This document shows, piece after piece, positions 40,918-49,687 of a stretch of DNA of 64,000 nt. The notes beneath the pieces are model-generated. The model saw only the letters and a program-made list of their open reading frames with translations. It had not been told where the DNA came from and did not search any database. Position numbers and translations under genes: made by a program. Each line of letters opens with the position of its first letter. Position 1 is the stretch's first letter. Source of the DNA: Ferruginibacter sp. (GTDB taxonomy: Bacteria; Bacteroidota; Bacteroidia; Chitinophagales; Chitinophagaceae); assembly GCA_016786725.1 (NCBI GenBank), contig JAEUVU010000001.1, positions 108,760 through 172,759 of the forward strand, in the 5' to 3' direction.

Positions 40918-41675
40918 TACAGATAAGGTATCACAGCTTTTCTTTGTGCCGGATAATTTTCAAATTTATTTTTATACCATTTGTGATGCGCCATTGCACG
41001 GGGCACCAGGTTGGCTGCTGTCCAGATAAAGAAAGCCAGTGCAGGCATATTCCAGCAAAGCAGCGCAAAGCCACCCCATTCAATTAACTCTCCCATTAAA
41101 TTAGGGCAGCTTACCAAATTAAACAACCAGCCCTGCGGAACTTTATAACCTGTTTCACCGGGCTTGCGCAAATGAATCAAGATATTGTCTGCTTTCAGGT
41201 TTATCCAGAACCCGGCAAAAAATAAAATGATGCCGGTGATGAACCTGGGATCGGTTAACCAGCTCATTTGATAGTTTGCAAAATGAGAAAAATAATAGCC
41301 CAGCAATAAAGTATTGCAGAGGTTAAAGAAGATTGCAGAGATCACAATCAGTACAGGCATTTTTTTACCCCTGGTATGCAGGCGAAAGGGAAAAATAAAA
41401 CTGCGGTTAAAATAATGCAGGCAATATAAACTGATCATCAGCGCAACAACTAAATTCTCTGCACTTAAATTTTTTGCAAAGAAATAAAGCATGATCAGCA
41501 ATGCAGGCAGTTCCATCAGCATCCACCCAAAATGATTGGCAATTTGCGGCCCCCATTTATTGGTTGTGTGCCTGCCATAGGGAGCAACAACTTTTTTTAA
41601 CAGGAAAAAAATAATTACAGCAACGCCGATCCATAAATAAAAAAGTAACTGGTAGGTTGAAAATGAAATCAGCAT
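40914..41675 (-). CDS. Steroid 5-alpha-reductase-like membrane protein
   Basis: 253 residues with about six membrane helices. The C-terminal part has L-V-S-C-P-N-L-M-G-E-L-I-E-W-G-G-F-A, then a late N-L-V-P-R-A-M-A-H-H-K-W-Y, matching the NADPH-binding end of the steroid 5-alpha-reductase/isoprenylcysteine-methyltransferase-like fold. K-P-G-E-T-G-Y-K-V-P-Q-G-W-L-F precedes it, as in SRD5A enzymes. Bacterial members reduce enone double bonds in sterols or other lipids; the lipid here is unknown. Transcribed alone. Confidence 0.8.
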   Translation of the reverse strand: MLISFSTYQLLFYLWIGVAVIIFFLLKKVVAPYGRHTTNKWGPQIANHFGWMLMELPALLIMLYFFAKNLSAENLVVALMISLYCLHYFNRSFIFPFRLHTRGKKMPVLIVISAIFFNLCNTLLLGYYFSHFANYQMSWLTDPRFITGIILFFAGFWINLKADNILIHLRKPGETGYKVPQGWLFNLVSCPNLMGELIEWGGFALLCWNMPALAFFIWTAANLVPRAMAHHKWYKNKFENYPAQRKAVIPYLY

Positions 41676-41708
41676 ACAGCCGGAAGATACATTTTACCTA
41701 ATAAAAAA

Positions 41709-41727
41709 CAGCAGATAAAATCTGCTG
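41709..41727 (-). terminator. Intrinsic terminator of the RRM gene
   Basis: CAGCAGAT (41709-41716) and ATCTGCTG (41720-41727) pair around AAA, with A-rich sequence on the low-coordinate side giving a U-tract on the minus strand. It lies 29 bases after the stop of the RRM gene (41756). Confidence 0.75.
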
Positions 41728-41755
41728 CTTTTAGTTTTTCCAAAAAATAATTTTA

Positions 41756-42121
41756 TCAATATCCCCTGCGGTTACCGCCTCCACCACCGTAACTGCCTCC
41801 GCCGTTATAACCCCCGCCACCGCCACGGTTGCCACCGGGCCTGAATCCTCCGGGCTTAAATCCACCGCCGGAAGAACCGGTTTTTTCTTCAGCCTCTTTC
41901 ACTATCAGGGGTTTTTTGCCCAATGAAATATCTTTCAGGTTTTCAATTGCATCCTTTGCTTCCTCTGCATTTTGCATATCCACAAAACCAAAACCCTTGC
42001 TTTTGCCGGTTTCTTTATCCATCGCAACTCTTGCAGATACAACGGTTCCGAATTTTTCAAATATTTCCATCAATTCTGCATCATCCAGATCATAAGGCAG
42101 GCCGGCAACAAAAAGTTTCAT
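41756..42121 (-). CDS. Glycine-rich RNA-binding protein, single RRM
   Basis: 121 residues. One RRM spans residues 1-77 with RNP2 L-F-V-A-G-L-P and RNP1 K-G-F-G-F-V-D-M. The tail is Gly-rich with Arg, Asn and Tyr (R-P-G-G-N-R-G-G-G-G-G). This layout matches cold-shock-type bacterial RNA-binding proteins common in Bacteroidota, which bind single-stranded RNA and may act in cold adaptation or RNA turnover. Transcribed alone and closed by a hairpin terminator. Confidence 0.9.
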   Translation of the reverse strand: MKLFVAGLPYDLDDAELMEIFEKFGTVVSARVAMDKETGKSKGFGFVDMQNAEEAKDAIENLKDISLGKKPLIVKEAEEKTGSSGGGFKPGGFRPGGNRGGGGGYNGGGSYGGGGGNRRGY

Positions 42122-42318
42122 AAGAGTTATTTTGCGCCCGAAAATACTAAACTTATTCTGGTATTTGCATTTTGTTTAGCACAGGTTTTCAAATTATTTT
42201 TTTCAACGTAGAATTTTTAGTTTCGGATAGTAAAATTACGGTAGTATTTGAGTGAATGCTTGCTTTATAACTTTATCAACTATCATTTCTGCGGGTTGAA
42301 TAAACTGATCTTTTTACT

Positions 42319-42334
42319 AACTTTAATTAAAGTT
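42319..42334. promoter_or_regulatory. Perfect 16-base palindrome before a start codon
   Basis: AACTTTAATTAAAGTT is self-complementary over 16 bases and ends 4 bases before the ATG of the outer-membrane metalloprotease-like gene. It is a candidate operator or leader hairpin; AT-rich composition makes chance palindromes more likely. Confidence 0.35.
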
Positions 42335-42338
42335 CAAT

Positions 42339-45155
42339 ATGCGTATCATCATAATGTTTTTCTCCGGGTTTTTATTTTGTTTTCCGCTTTTGGCGCAAAA
42401 TTTTGGCGGCAACCCAGCATCCATAAAATGGAGGCAGGTAAACACTAGTAAAGCCAGGGTAATTTTTCCTGCGGGTTTAGACAGCCAGGCAAACCGCATT
42501 GCCAGCATGATGCAGATGCTCGGCAATACAACTGCAGCCACTATAGGTGGCAATCAAAAAAAATGGAATATTGTTTTACAAAACCAAACAACTGTTTCAA
42601 ATGCCTATGTACGCCTGGCGCCTTCGATGAGTGAATTGTACATGATGCCTGACCAGGATAATTTTTCTACCGGAAGCCTTCGCTGGGACGACAATCTTAT
42701 CATTCATGAAAACAGGCACATGCTGCAACTCAGCAACTTCAACAAAGGCTTTACCAAAGTATTTTCATTTTTGCTGGGAGAGGAGGGGCAATTGCTGGCA
42801 AACGGAATGATGATACCTGACTACTTTTTTGAAGGCGATGCTGTGTGGCAGGAAACACTGGTAAGTGCCCAGGGCCGTGGCCGGATGCCATCTTTTTATA
42901 ACGGTTTTAAATCTTTATGGCTGGCAAATAAAAATTATTCCTGGATGAAACTGAGGAATGGCTCTTACAAAGATTTCATTCCTGATCATTACGCTTTGGG
43001 TTACCAGGTTACAGCTTATGGTTATGAAAAATATGGTGAAGATTTCTGGAGAAAGGTTACCGATGATGCTGTGCGTTTCAGGGGTGTTTTTTATCCGTTC
43101 AATAATGCGGTTAAAAGATATTCGGGTAAAACATACCGGCAATTTACCAGTGATGCAATGCAGTACTTTAAAACAAAATCATCATTGCACCCTGCAGAAA
43201 CAGTTACTTTTCTTGCCAGGCCAGAAAAAAATAATGTTGTTGATTATAAATTCCCCCATTATATCAGTGATGACAGTATCCTTGTTACAAAAAGATCTTA
43301 CAAAGAGGTAAACAGCTTTACTGTTATTGCAGGAGGCAAAGAAAAAAGGTTAAGCGTAAGAGATATGGTGATTGATGATTACTATTCTTATAACAAGGGA
43401 AAGATAGTTTACGCAGCTTACCAGTCAGACCCCAGGTGGGCAAACAGGGATTACAGTGTTCTTAAAGTTTATAACATTTACACAGGCGGGCAAAGGCAAA
43501 TTACGCATCAATCAAAGTATTTTTCACCGGCTATAAATGCAGCTGGTACAGAAATACTGGCAGTAAAAGTTAATACAGATGGCAGCAATAATCTTGAACG
43601 TATCAATGCTGAAACAGGCAATCCTGTCAACAGGATACCTAATCCAAATAATTATTTTTTTACACAGAGCAAATATGTTGATGGCAATGCGGCGGTATCA
43701 GCAGTGAGAAACCCCGAAGGTAAAATGGCTTTGGTAAAAATTGATTTAACGAACGGAACAACTGAAAACTTAACGCCTTTTACTTTTAATGTGCTTGGCT
43801 ATCCGGCAATAAAAGGGGATACCATTTACTTTACTGCAATGAACGATGATGCTGACAGGATTTTCGCAGTATTGATGCAATCAAAAAAAATATTCAGGGT
43901 AACCGGTAACAGCAATGGGGTTTATTATCCTGCTGTAAATAACAGGGGAGAACTGGCAGTTTCGGTTTTTACCGCTGATGGTTATATGCCCGCTGCATTC
44001 GACCTTAAAAAATCTGAATGGGAAGAAGCAACTGCTTTCAACATACCAGTGGTAAGTGATGAGTTTTTTTCCGGCTCAAAAATGAAAGGTAGCGGCGCTT
44101 TATATTCTTTGGCCGAAAACGCTGCTGCATTGCCGGTTACAAAATATCGCAAATCATTCCGGCTCTTTAATTTTCACAGCTGGCGGCCCATAGCTGATGA
44201 TCCTGAATATGGCTACAATTTCTTCAGCGATAATATACTCAGCAGTTTTAAAAACAATATTTTCTATACATACAACAGGGCCGACAGGAGCCACACCATC
44301 GGCTTCAATACTGCCTTTGCAGGATGGTTCCCGGTTTTAAATGCGGGTGTGGAAGAAAGTTTTAACAGGACACTGGATACAGCTTTTGGTAAATCTGTAA
44401 GTTATAACGCTGCAACAGTAAAAGCCGGCGTTTCAATTCCGCTGCGCTTTGTTGGCGGCAGAACGAACAAATTTTTAAATTTTGGGGCAGGCTATAACCT
44501 GGAGCAGTATTATTACAGGGGTGTGGGTAAAAATGTGTTTGACAATAAGTCCATCAAATACATGAATGCATTTTTAAGTTTCAGTCATGTGGGCCAGCAG
44601 GCCAGGCAGCATGTAAACCCCCGCTGGGCGCAAACTTTATCTCTTAATTACCGGGATGCTTTTAATTTCAGCAACAGCCGCAAATTTGTTGCCCACGCAT
44701 CATTTTATTTTCCGGGCTTTGCCCGTAACCACAGCCTGGTAATCAATACGGCTTATCAAAACCGTGATACCCTGCCCGATCTTTTCAGCAAAGTATTTTC
44801 CTATTCACGTGGGTACGAAGCTTTAAGCACAAGGCGTATGTATAAAGTAGGTGTAAATTACCAGTTGCCGGTTTTATACCCCGACTGGGGTTTTGCCAAT
44901 TTGCTGTATTTTCAGCGCATAAGGGCCAATGCTTTTTACGATTACACCAATGCAAAAGCAAGGGTGAACAATTTACTCACTGAAATAATAAACAGCAGTA
45001 CCGGTGCCGAAGTATTTTTTGATACAAAGATATGGAACGCATACCCGGTGAGTTTTGGGGTACGTTTTTCTCATCTGCTTGATAAAGACCTGCTGAACCC
45101 GGCAGTTAAAAACAGATGGGAGATTATACTGCCTATAGGATTGATACCTGACTGA
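42339..45155 (+). CDS. Outer-membrane protein with metalloprotease and propeller domains
   Basis: 938 residues. Signal peptide M-R-I-I-I-M-F-F-S-G-F-L-F-C-F-P-L-L-A-Q. Residues ~115-175 have I-I-H-E-N-R-H-M-L-Q (H-E-x-x-H, His 123 and His 127) and P-D-Y-F-F-E-G-D-A-V-W-Q-E (Glu 165), the zinc-site layout of gluzincin/MA-type peptidases. Residues ~290-590 read as TolB-like propeller strands (V-D-Y-K-F-P-H-Y-I-S-D-D-S-I-L-V). The last ~300 residues have amphipathic strands of a beta-barrel (F-L-N-F-G-A-G-Y-N-L-E-Q-Y-Y-Y-R-G-V-G). A surface protease tethered by its own barrel is the simplest reading. The DUF2911 gene follows after 26 bases. Confidence 0.7.
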   Translation: MRIIIMFFSGFLFCFPLLAQNFGGNPASIKWRQVNTSKARVIFPAGLDSQANRIASMMQMLGNTTAATIGGNQKKWNIVLQNQTTVSNAYVRLAPSMSELYMMPDQDNFSTGSLRWDDNLIIHENRHMLQLSNFNKGFTKVFSFLLGEEGQLLANGMMIPDYFFEGDAVWQETLVSAQGRGRMPSFYNGFKSLWLANKNYSWMKLRNGSYKDFIPDHYALGYQVTAYGYEKYGEDFWRKVTDDAVRFRGVFYPFNNAVKRYSGKTYRQFTSDAMQYFKTKSSLHPAETVTFLARPEKNNVVDYKFPHYISDDSILVTKRSYKEVNSFTVIAGGKEKRLSVRDMVIDDYYSYNKGKIVYAAYQSDPRWANRDYSVLKVYNIYTGGQRQITHQSKYFSPAINAAGTEILAVKVNTDGSNNLERINAETGNPVNRIPNPNNYFFTQSKYVDGNAAVSAVRNPEGKMALVKIDLTNGTTENLTPFTFNVLGYPAIKGDTIYFTAMNDDADRIFAVLMQSKKIFRVTGNSNGVYYPAVNNRGELAVSVFTADGYMPAAFDLKKSEWEEATAFNIPVVSDEFFSGSKMKGSGALYSLAENAAALPVTKYRKSFRLFNFHSWRPIADDPEYGYNFFSDNILSSFKNNIFYTYNRADRSHTIGFNTAFAGWFPVLNAGVEESFNRTLDTAFGKSVSYNAATVKAGVSIPLRFVGGRTNKFLNFGAGYNLEQYYYRGVGKNVFDNKSIKYMNAFLSFSHVGQQARQHVNPRWAQTLSLNYRDAFNFSNSRKFVAHASFYFPGFARNHSLVINTAYQNRDTLPDLFSKVFSYSRGYEALSTRRMYKVGVNYQLPVLYPDWGFANLLYFQRIRANAFYDYTNAKARVNNLLTEIINSSTGAEVFFDTKIWNAYPVSFGVRFSHLLDKDLLNPAVKNRWEIILPIGLIPD

Positions 45156-45181
45156 TAGTAAATATTTTTTAACTTACCACC

Positions 45182-45748
45182 ATGACAGATATGTATAAAC
45201 AATCAAAACAGTATAATTTTAAAAACATCATGTATTGGTGCATTGCCTGCCTTTTGTTTTCAATAGTGGTGGTTTCCTGCGCCCAAAAGCACAAATCAAA
45301 ACGTGAAAGTCCCCCGGCCGAAGCCAAACAAATAATTGGCAGTACCAACCTGACTATCAGGTACGGCCAGCCTTCTGTAAAAGGAAGAACCATTGGTGTT
45401 AACCTGGAACCCATGCCCGATAAAGTTTGGAGGGCAGGCGCCAACGAAGCGACTGTTTTTGAAGTTGACAAAGATGTGTTGGTGGAGGGAAAATTATTGC
45501 CCAAAGGAAAATACAGTTTTTATATTTTACAACAGGGCGGCCGCTCCTGGAACCTTATTTTTAATAAAGCCTGGAACCAGTGGGGTACTGAATATGACCA
45601 GGCAAAAGATGTCTTCAGGGTTCCGGTGAGAGGATCAAAGCCGGCTGAATTTTCAGAAAAACTGGTTTATAAGATCAGCCCTGATGGAGTTGTAAGCCTG
45701 TTATGGGGAGATAAACAGATAGATTTTCAGGTGCAGGAAAAAAAGTAA
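45182..45748 (+). CDS. DUF2911-domain lipoprotein
   Basis: 188 residues from the first ATG; in-frame ATGs at 45191 and 45230 are also possible. A hydrophobic stretch leads to S-I-V-V-V-S-C-A, consistent with a lipoprotein. The DUF2911 domain follows: L-T-I-R-Y-G-Q-P-S-V-K-G-R-T-I-G, K-V-W-R-A-G-A-N-E-A-T, G-K-Y-S-F-Y-I-L and S-W-N-L-I-F-N-K. Function of the family is unknown; a second member lies at 57095-57925. It is 26 bases from the outer-membrane protein gene and probably in the same operon. Confidence 0.85.
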   Translation: MTDMYKQSKQYNFKNIMYWCIACLLFSIVVVSCAQKHKSKRESPPAEAKQIIGSTNLTIRYGQPSVKGRTIGVNLEPMPDKVWRAGANEATVFEVDKDVLVEGKLLPKGKYSFYILQQGGRSWNLIFNKAWNQWGTEYDQAKDVFRVPVRGSKPAEFSEKLVYKISPDGVVSLLWGDKQIDFQVQEKK

Positions 45749-45749
45749 T

Positions 45750-46418
45750 TTAATAGGCATTGTAATCTATGTTTTTTCCCATCGTTCCCCTGAACCTTTT
45801 CCAGAAAGATTCCCTTGATTTTAATGAAACAAAATTGCTGTTGCAGGCTTTTTGATACTCAATCCGGGGATTGATCATAAACGGCTGCATCATGCGGAGG
45901 GTATCAAATACAATCGGTATCAGCCCCACCTCTGCACTTATTTTTTTTCTTGCAAACCTTTTTAACTGTTTTGCCTGGAACGGATCGGTTGCCAAAGCAA
46001 TATGCTTAAAACCTAATTTTTTTGATTTGAGGTACACGTAGTATAAGTTTTCAGTACTGTGCTCGGCTTTGGTTTCGGCATAAACATTTTTTTCGGGCAC
46101 ACCCAATGCAATGGCGTATAAAGCCATGATCTCTCCTTCATAATAAGGGCTGCCAACTGATGAACCTGAAAACATAATGTTTTTTGCAATGCCTTTGTCA
46201 TATAAATGTTTGGCCCAGTAAACACGGGCTTTCATGGTGCTGTCCCAGCCGGTTTCGGTAAACGGTACGCCAGGTACTGCAATCATTTCATAAGTTTTGT
46301 TACTTGCTTTTTTATAATAGCGGGCAGTGGTTTTTTCGCTAAAGGAACAGGCATTAAATAAAATAACCGGTGCTGAAAAAATAATGCAGGTAAATAAGTT
46401 CCTTTTTTTGTTGTGCAT
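45750..46418 (-). CDS. YdcF-family (DUF218) lipoprotein
   Basis: 222 residues from the ATG at 46418, which opens on M-H-N-K-K-R-N-L-F-T-C-I-I-F-S and leads to the lipobox L-F-N-A-C; an in-frame ATG at 46466 adds 16 residues ahead of the signal. The domain has M-I-A-V-P-G-V-P, I-M-F-S-G-S-S-V, E-G-E-I-M-A-L-Y-A and H-S-T-E-N-L-Y-Y, the usual DUF218/YdcF motifs linked to envelope or vancomycin-related roles in other bacteria. No reaction is established. It follows the cyclophilin gene by 61 bases on the same strand. Confidence 0.8.
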   Translation of the reverse strand: MHNKKRNLFTCIIFSAPVILFNACSFSEKTTARYYKKASNKTYEMIAVPGVPFTETGWDSTMKARVYWAKHLYDKGIAKNIMFSGSSVGSPYYEGEIMALYAIALGVPEKNVYAETKAEHSTENLYYVYLKSKKLGFKHIALATDPFQAKQLKRFARKKISAEVGLIPIVFDTLRMMQPFMINPRIEYQKACNSNFVSLKSRESFWKRFRGTMGKNIDYNAY

Positions 46419-46479
46419 AAAAAACATTTTAACTACTAACACATTCAGCATAAAAAGGTTTGACAAATAGTATGAAAAA

Positions 46480-47061
46480 TCAAATCCTTGATATTTTTTT
46501 TATGGTGATTTTGTCAACAAATTTGTCTCCTGCACTTTTTTGTGCCTGAATTTTTCTTACCACGCTCATACCTTTAAAAACACTTCCAAAAGCTGCGTAG
46601 CCTTGTCCATCTTCGGTACCACGCCTGCCTGCATCAAGCGGGCTTTGGTCGCCAATGCAGATGAAAAACTCTGTATTGCCTGTACCGGGTTCCAGCCTTG
46701 CCAGGGAAATAGCGCCTGATTCATGCGTAAGGCCTGTTTGCCTGGTGCTTTCATGAGGTATGCCGGGGATGGTTATTTTTTTACCAGGGTTTGTTTGATA
46801 CATGCCGCCCTGTATAATGCCGGTGTTTGTAGCTGATGGCATTTCTTCTGTTTTTAATACCCGGTAAAATGAACTGTTATTGTAAAAACCGGAATCTATA
46901 TAAGATAAAAAGGCGGCCACAGTTTTAGGGGCTTTATCCGGAAAAAGCTCAACTTCAATATCGCCCAGTTGTGTTTCAATAAGTATGTGTGGGTTTTTAT
47001 ATGCCGGCTGGTTGCAGGAAAGAGCTAATAAAGAGGCAAAACAAAAATAGATCTTAATCAT
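46480..47061 (-). CDS. Cyclophilin-type peptidyl-prolyl isomerase, lipoprotein
   Basis: 193 residues from the ATG at 47061 (M-I-K-I-Y-F-C-F-A-S-L-L-A-L-S-C-N), chosen because it gives a lipoprotein signal; the frame is open to an ATG at 47133. Cyclophilin motifs: F-Y-R-V (catalytic Arg), I-I-Q-G-G-M, G-N-T-E-F-F-I-C-I and F-G-S-V-F-K-G-M-S-V-V. It speeds proline isomerisation of proteins passing through the periplasm. In an operon with the YdcF-like gene downstream. Confidence 0.88.
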   Translation of the reverse strand: MIKIYFCFASLLALSCNQPAYKNPHILIETQLGDIEVELFPDKAPKTVAAFLSYIDSGFYNNSSFYRVLKTEEMPSATNTGIIQGGMYQTNPGKKITIPGIPHESTRQTGLTHESGAISLARLEPGTGNTEFFICIGDQSPLDAGRRGTEDGQGYAAFGSVFKGMSVVRKIQAQKSAGDKFVDKITIKKISRI

Positions 47062-47133
47062 ACCCGTAATTTTTTTATGCAGAAAAAAGAAACATAAAAT
47101 TAATGTTAAACTGTATTGCCTGATTAATATCAT

Positions 47134-47162
47134 TTGTATATTTATTTTGTGCCGTATCTTTA
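47134..47162 (+). promoter_or_regulatory. Candidate Bacteroidota promoter for the repeat protein
   Basis: TTG at 47134-47136 and TATCTTTA at 47155-47162 are separated by 18 bases, close to the Bacteroidota -33/-7 pattern (TTG, then TAnnTTTG) with one mismatch in the -7. It lies 27 bases before the start at 47190. Confidence 0.35.
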
Positions 47163-47189
47163 TATCTCTAAATACCGCACAGGTTTTTT

Positions 47190-47873
47190 ATGAAAAGAAT
47201 ATTCTCAATTACAGTTTCACTTTTTTTATGCATGGTTGTTTTTGGCCAGCGCATTTCTAAAATAACTATAACCGGAAGCGGTTCTGTAAGTGATATCGTT
47301 ATCGGACTGGATGAAAATGTACAGGTATATCTTACCAAAGACGGACAGATAAGCAAATGGGGTTTTGACCGTTTTATTGGCTACCAGGAAAACTACAATG
47401 ATTACCTGGAGCCTTATGTGGGCAGGGTAGAATACTATTCACAAAATGATGATGCGGCCTTACGGGGTAAGGTAAAATACATCGGCAAAACCATGCTCAC
47501 TTATTATCCGTCTTACGAAATGGAATCGTTAAGAGGTAAATTAAAAAGCATCGGTTCGCTGAATATGGTTTATTACCAGGCTTATGAAGATAAGGCCATG
47601 GCAGGCAGCCTTAAAACAATCGGCCAGCAAAATATTGAGTGGTATGCTTCTTACGAAAACGAAGGCTTGCGTGGCAAGCTTAAAGGAGTAGGCGGAATAC
47701 AGGTTACTTATTTTGGTTCTTTTGAAGACAAAGCTTTTCGTGGCAAATTAAAAAGCATTGGCAGCAATTACTTTACATACTATTCCTCATCGGAGCAATA
47801 CAGCGGCAGTATGAAAAGCGGTGCAACCACCGTTACAGCCAATGGAATTAAGTTTTATGTGAGGGGTTGGTAG
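47190..47873 (+). CDS. Secreted protein with five 23-residue repeats
   Basis: 227 residues. Signal peptide M-K-R-I-F-S-I-T-V-S-L-F-L-C-M-V-V-F-G-Q. After a beta-rich N-terminus (S-V-S-D-I-V-I-G-L-D-E-N-V-Q-V-Y-L) come five units of 23 residues: 'R-G-K-[LV]-K-x-I-G-x(6)-Y-Y-x(2)-[YF]-E-x(3)-[LMF]'. Examples are L-R-G-K-L-K-S-I-G-S-L-N-M-V-Y-Y and F-R-G-K-L-K-S-I-G-S-N-Y-F-T-Y-Y. The even spacing suggests a solenoid or a beta-sheet stack. I do not recognise a named family. Confidence 0.75.
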   Translation: MKRIFSITVSLFLCMVVFGQRISKITITGSGSVSDIVIGLDENVQVYLTKDGQISKWGFDRFIGYQENYNDYLEPYVGRVEYYSQNDDAALRGKVKYIGKTMLTYYPSYEMESLRGKLKSIGSLNMVYYQAYEDKAMAGSLKTIGQQNIEWYASYENEGLRGKLKGVGGIQVTYFGSFEDKAFRGKLKSIGSNYFTYYSSSEQYSGSMKSGATTVTANGIKFYVRGW

Positions 47874-47894
47874 GTACAATTTATAATTGTGTGG

Positions 47895-47930
47895 GAATGG
47901 TTCGTGTTTTTCACGAACCATTCTCTTTTT
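47895..47930. terminator. Hairpin terminator between convergent genes
   Basis: GAATGGTTCGTG (47895-47906) pairs perfectly with CACGAACCATTC (47912-47923) around TTTTT, with T-rich sequence following. It serves the repeat protein gene and may also end the convergent phosphoesterase gene, whose stop is at 47930. Confidence 0.75.
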
Positions 47931-49045
47931 TATTTCAGATCACAATCTTTATTGCTGGTATAGTTAGGGTAGGGGTTTGTATTTTTCGTCCAGGTTAAAA
48001 TGGTACTGTCCCTGGTTGTAAAATTAACCGGCGATGGTATCCTGTAATAAGGTTTTTGTTTGGTAAAGCCCCTCGATACCAATTGCACTTTTCCGCTTTT
48101 TAAAATATTGATAACTGAATAGCCAAAGAATTTTGCTTCGCCCTGGCTGCCGGCATTACCGGCTATTATCTGGTAAGTGCCTGTATTGGCGGGCAATTGC
48201 CAGCGCTGGTAGTCATGTTCATGCGCCGATAACATGGCTACCACTCCCGCAGCATTAAATGCAGGCCAAAGCACCGGCCCTTCGGGTAATCCTTTATGCC
48301 CGGTGCATGATTTGCCACTTACATAATAGGGCTTATGGCCCAGCACAAAAATATGTTCAATTGCTTTGTTTGCCTTAAAAGCATTCAGCAAATTGAGAAT
48401 TGAATCGGTTGGCACAATCCCTTCAAGGCCATGGCGATGTTGTACTGTCGGGGGATTATAACTGTCTGTATTCATAACTATGAAAGCTACATTATTCCGC
48501 ACAAATGAAAATGTCATCCTGTTATCCAGGTTTGGAGTGCTTGCTATCTGCTTACGGTCGGCCGGCATATAAGGCGCCATATATTTTAACCATACATCCG
48601 AGGATCCTTTTAAAGGCTTTTCAGATCCATCAAGCATTTCATGATTACCCGGTACGGCAACTATTTCAATGCCCGATGTGGATATCTTACTGAATTTTGT
48701 GTCTTTATACTGCGCTACCCAGGCGCTTAGCTGATTGTTTAAATCTGTTGTATTTGTTTCGCCCAGCACCACATCTCCCAGCAAAAAGAAAAGGGCAGGT
48801 TTATCTGCAAGGTCAGTAACATCATTAAATATACTTTGCAGCGCCAGTACATTTGCTGTGGAAGCATTGGATGAATCGCCACTATCAACACGGTTGCACC
48901 CCATAAATGCAAAACTGTAAACAACAGGATCATTTGTTACTACAGCCGAAGACTCAACCAAAGGTTTGTCAGATTCTTTTTTCGAATCGTTGCAGGCTGC
49001 CAGCAGCAATAATAAACCTGCTGTAATGAGTTTTACTTTTTTCAT
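47930..49045 (-). CDS. Metallophosphoesterase lipoprotein
   Basis: 371 residues. Lipoprotein signal M-K-K-V-K-L-I-T-A-G-L-L-L-L-L-A-A-C. Calcineurin-like motifs: F-F-L-L-G-D-V-V-L (GDxx), V-P-G-N-H-E-M (GNHE), V-L-G-H-K-P and L-S-A-H-E-H-D-Y (GHxH-like). The first D-x-H motif is less clear (F-M-G-C-N-R-V-D appears in its place), as in some purple-acid-like phosphatases. Substrate unknown. Transcribed alone. Confidence 0.85.
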   Translation of the reverse strand: MKKVKLITAGLLLLLAACNDSKKESDKPLVESSAVVTNDPVVYSFAFMGCNRVDSGDSSNASTANVLALQSIFNDVTDLADKPALFFLLGDVVLGETNTTDLNNQLSAWVAQYKDTKFSKISTSGIEIVAVPGNHEMLDGSEKPLKGSSDVWLKYMAPYMPADRKQIASTPNLDNRMTFSFVRNNVAFIVMNTDSYNPPTVQHRHGLEGIVPTDSILNLLNAFKANKAIEHIFVLGHKPYYVSGKSCTGHKGLPEGPVLWPAFNAAGVVAMLSAHEHDYQRWQLPANTGTYQIIAGNAGSQGEAKFFGYSVINILKSGKVQLVSRGFTKQKPYYRIPSPVNFTTRDSTILTWTKNTNPYPNYTSNKDCDLK

Positions 49046-49243
49046 TTTAATAGGTGATTTAAGTGAGATGAATTGAAACAGGTTAATGCGGGAGCCGGAA
49101 TATATAATTGGCTTTTAGAAAGATATTGCTGGCCTTATATGCTATATTGATACAATATAAACATTAGTTTACTACAAAACAAAATAATGGGGAATAAAGT
49201 CAGTGTAATTATTGTGGAAGGTTATTGTAAGAAAAGCAACAGG

Positions 49244-49603
49244 TTACTGCACAACTATCTGTTCCGGCTTTTCAATTACGATCTCCGGCCTCTCTTTGTA
49301 TAAAATTATCCGGCCGGTAATGCATATTTCTTTATCCATCAGGTCTTCAACTTTTGATGTAAAAAGCGCCCGGGTGGTTTCCCAGATTACAACAGTCAAT
49401 AACTGGTTCGGATGATTGGCGCCGATATTCAGAAAGGTGGGTTTGTTTTTTGAATTTTCGAAATACCGCATGCCGCCTACCTTGCCGCAAACGGTAACAC
49501 TATCACCGATATGTTTGCTAACATCTTCTAATTTGATACTGGTTTGTGCACTAACGGCAATTGTGCAAAAAAAACTGAGCAGTGTGATAATAACTGGTTT
49601 CAT
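49244..49603 (-). CDS. Periplasmic OB-fold protein
   Basis: 119 residues with a signal peptide (M-K-P-V-I-I-T-L-L-S-F-F-C-T-I-A-V-S-A-Q). The mature protein has the strand pattern of a small OB-fold: H-I-G-D-S-V-T-V-C-G-K-V, T-F-L-N-I-G, L-T-V-V-I-W, K-E-I-C-I-T-G-R-I-I-L-Y and P-E-I-V-I. Similar exported OB-fold proteins bind oligosaccharide, peptide or nucleic acid; none can be chosen here. Transcribed alone. Confidence 0.7.
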   Translation of the reverse strand: MKPVIITLLSFFCTIAVSAQTSIKLEDVSKHIGDSVTVCGKVGGMRYFENSKNKPTFLNIGANHPNQLLTVVIWETTRALFTSKVEDLMDKEICITGRIILYKERPEIVIEKPEQIVVQ

Positions 49604-49687
49604 TAATTTTATTTAGGTGCAAAACTACCATAATTAACCACAGCTTTCTTTTATTTGCTTATTTTCATATCTGTTAAATATTCAAAA

